DNA of 8,279 bases from an uncultured Rhodospirillales bacterium. GTDB lineage: Bacteria; Pseudomonadota; Alphaproteobacteria; Rhodospirillales; Defluviicoccaceae. The notes under the pieces are model-generated. The model worked only from the letters and a program-made list of their open reading frames with translations, was not told where the DNA came from and did no database searches. The position numbers and the translations under genes were made by a program. Positions 6,938 through 8,279 of this stretch are shown here, one piece after another. The DNA is taken from positions 1 to 8,279 of the forward strand of contig CAKZLS010000166.1 in the NCBI GenBank assembly GCA_937127205.1. The letters are read 5' to 3'. How positions within the stretch are numbered: the first letter of the stretch is position 1; every line of letters begins with the position of its first letter.

Positions 6938-7334
6938 GGCCGGCCCCTCCCAAGGAACGGTGTCTGCGTGCTGCGATCAGTTTCGCCCGTTTCTTCTTGG
7001 GGCCGCGATCTTAGTATTCTGCCCCCAAGGCGGTGCTTGTATAAACCAATCAGTAGAAACGTTAGCACGGTTACCCGAATGAACCTACATCCAAAAACAA
7101 CATCGCTGACCTATCAATCGCCGCCATATTGGGATCGCAGATGATCGGTCCCTGTGAGTGGGCCGGCTGCACGGTTCTCTCGTGATCGGGTGCGGTGCTT
7201 GCGGGAGCGTGGTCGTGGGAGCCGGTTGGGATTACGTAGCCGCCCATGCGGCACGCGCCGGAACGTAGACTTTGCCTCTTTACAGAGGAACGGCGATCGA
7301 TCGATTCGATGCCTTTCAAGGAAGCGGCTGCGGC
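6938..7334. other. Intergenic region upstream of acoR
   Basis: This stretch of 397 bases has no convincing gene. Short frames are open on both strands (for example 7071-7319 minus, 82 codons), but they resemble no family and have no Shine-Dalgarno site. Two small hairpins follow the stop of the TIM-barrel gene: CCTCT/AGAGG (7275-7288) and GCCGC/GCGGC (7239-7252). Neither has a T-run. Near 7040 on the minus strand is an AT-rich TTTATACA that could be a -10 element for acoR, but no -35 is evident at the right distance. The 7033-7068 segment also has a weak GTGCT/AGCAC dyad. Confidence 0.4.
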
Positions 7335-8012
7335 TCACTTGATGGTCGCGCACCATTCGAGAACTTTGGCGCATTGGTAGGAGACCGTGTTGCCGCCTTT
7401 CGCAAACTTGTTCTCGAATATTGCCGTGCCAATGGTGAACGCATCGGCGCCAGCCTCCGCAATAGCGCTGATGCGTTCTGGAGAATCCACACTGCCGGCT
7501 ACGATCAGGTATCCATCATCCAAACCGGCACGCGCCGCTCGAACGAGGTCAATTGGGTCCTCATCAACAGCGCGATAGGCGAGCAGATCGGCTCCGGCGC
7601 AGCCTGCCGCACGAAATCGTGCGCAATCTTCGGTGACATTCGCCGCGCTGCCGTGAAGGGACGTTGGATGACCGATGGGCCTGCCAGGAAACGGATAGTA
7701 GCTCGCGTGGGTTTTCCCGAGCGCGCCCAAGGCGTAATCGACATCCTGCCCCCCCAACACGCGATCAACGCCAATGCCGCTGGCAACCTCAATTGATTTG
7801 GTAATGCTTTCCGATGTTGTGCTTACAACTTCCATGTAGGAAACAGCGCCGGCATTGCGGATCCGCGATGCCAACTCGGACAAGGTTTGCGTGTCGACCC
7901 CGACGTCCTTGAACCCAATATGGGCAACGTCCGCTGAAACAACATCTTCTAGTATTTCTAGACAGTTTGGGACCGTTTTGTCGCCGTGAGTGAGCATAAA
8001 GATAAAATCCAT
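7335..8012 (-). CDS. HisA/NanE-like TIM-barrel protein of uncertain function
   Basis: This 225-aa cytoplasmic protein has the look of a small phosphate-binding TIM barrel. It contains repeated strand-helix units, a conserved-looking YYPFPGRPIGHP segment in the middle, DLLAYRAVDEDPIDLVRAAR, and a C-terminal GYLIVAGSVDSPERI then AGADAFTIGTAIFE, the standard-phosphate-binding arrangement of HisA, TrpF and NanE-like enzymes. From memory, relatives carry labels such as hypothetical protein or 4-hydroxythreonine-4-phosphate dehydrogenase and often lie near acid-sugar catabolic genes. I do not trust that label because the fold is unlike PdxA. The frame is open upstream to 8129, but I start at ATG 8010-8012 (MDFIFMLTHGDKTV) because the extra 39 residues are unlike the family and would cover the palindrome at 8072-8089. 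The Shine-Dalgarno site is weak (GAAAG/AAG). It is separated from acoR by about 400 bp and is probably not part of the aco operon. Confidence 0.75.
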   Translation of the reverse strand: MDFIFMLTHGDKTVPNCLEILEDVVSADVAHIGFKDVGVDTQTLSELASRIRNAGAVSYMEVVSTTSESITKSIEVASGIGVDRVLGGQDVDYALGALGKTHASYYPFPGRPIGHPTSLHGSAANVTEDCARFRAAGCAGADLLAYRAVDEDPIDLVRAARAGLDDGYLIVAGSVDSPERISAIAEAGADAFTIGTAIFENKFAKGGNTVSYQCAKVLEWCATIK

Positions 8013-8071
8013 CGTCTTATCTTTCGTCAGTTTCCATTGGCACAGTCGAACACCACAAAGAACGTTGGATT

Positions 8072-8089
8072 TGCAAAATATATTTTGCA
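8072..8089. promoter_or_regulatory. Perfect 18-bp palindrome TGCAAAATATATTTTGCA, candidate operator
   Basis: The sequence TGCAAAATATATTTTGCA is identical to its own reverse complement over all 18 bases, with an AT-rich core in a GC-rich surrounding. Its centre is about 68 bp upstream of the chosen start of the TIM-barrel gene, where an operator overlapping the promoter would lie; the core TATATT could itself be a -10. The shape suits a homodimeric repressor such as an IclR, GntR or LacI family member, but the owner is not in the window. Confidence 0.6.
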
Positions 8090-8166
8090 GGACGTAGTCA
8101 TTTTGTTGGCGCGCTTTCCGCAATGCCAATGCTTACTGCTAGGGGCTCCTTGTGATTGGATATCGC

Positions 8167-8221
8167 TCTAGTGGTTTGGATCAAACATATGGGCACCATC
8201 TGTCTATTCCAAACCACTAGA
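8167..8221. repeat. 14-bp perfect inverted repeat, candidate paired operator
   Basis: TCTAGTGGTTTGGA (8167-8180) is matched exactly by TCCAAACCACTAGA (8208-8221), with 27 bases between. The arm centres are 41 bp apart, close to four helical turns, so dimers on both arms would face the same side of the DNA. The left arm also runs into a small GTTTG-GAT-CAAAC palindrome (8174-8186), which suggests that each arm is part of a protein site. There is no T-run for a terminator. It lies 155-209 bp upstream of the TIM-barrel gene start and may also serve a gene beyond the right edge. A miniature element with terminal repeats is less likely, as no target duplication is visible. Confidence 0.6.
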
Positions 8222-8279
8222 TGTGCCAACGGCGACCCTGCGGGCAGTCTTCTCAGGTTTCCGGATAGGCGAACGGGCA

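Noticed and set aside
7071..7319. 82-codon minus frame between the TIM-barrel gene and acoR
   Set aside because: It has no ribosome site, no family resemblance and unusual composition; it is probably a chance opening.
7335..8129. 264-aa form of the TIM-barrel protein
   Set aside because: The first 39 residues are unlike the family and span the 18-bp palindrome; MDFIFML at 8012 is the natural start.

Overview
The window is about 8.3 kb of moderately GC-rich bacterial DNA. Every confident gene lies on the minus strand, so transcription runs from right to left. The gene order, the protein sequences and the Shine-Dalgarno sites fit an alphaproteobacterium, probably of the Rhizobiales/Hyphomicrobiales type. 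That placement is an inference from protein style, not from a marker gene.

Layout in transcription order: (i) 8013-8279 is a regulatory region with an 18-bp perfect palindrome and a 14-bp perfect inverted repeat. (ii) 7335-8012 encodes a small TIM-barrel protein of uncertain function. (iii) 6938-7334 holds no convincing gene. (iv) 5051-6937 encodes an AcoR-type activator (GAF, PAS-like, AAA+, Fis-type HTH). (v) 4708-5050 is the acoR-acoA gap, with an 8-bp perfect dyad. (vi) 3742-4707 acoA and 2723-3727 acoB are the alpha and beta subunits of the thiamine-diphosphate E1 of acetoin dehydrogenase. (vii) 1863-2671 is a short-chain dehydrogenase (acetoin/diacetyl reductase or 2,3-butanediol dehydrogenase type) that is frameshifted. 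(viii) 1748-1813 is a possible 21-codon ORF, followed by a terminator-like hairpin. (ix) 552-1667 acoC is the lipoyl-alpha/beta-hydrolase E2. (x) 263-565 is a truncated carboxymuconolactone-decarboxylase-like gene. (xi) 1-262 is unresolved.

Together these make an acetoin (and probably 2,3-butanediol) catabolic operon. The SDR would oxidise butanediol to acetoin or interconvert acetoin and diacetyl. AcoAB with AcoC would cleave acetoin to acetaldehyde and acetyl-CoA. AcoR would switch the operon on. The E3 dihydrolipoyl dehydrogenase is not in the window.

Two things stand out. The SDR is broken by a 10-bp tandem repeat (three copies; removing two restores a 262-aa enzyme) that falls exactly between the catalytic Tyr and Lys codons. 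AcoR lacks the GAFTGA sigma-54-contact loop and has Gln in place of the Walker B Glu, so it is unlikely to work as an ordinary sigma-54 activator. I see no wholly new multi-gene system. The undescribed material is in these two lesions or variants, the palindromes, the small ORFs and the TIM-barrel gene.
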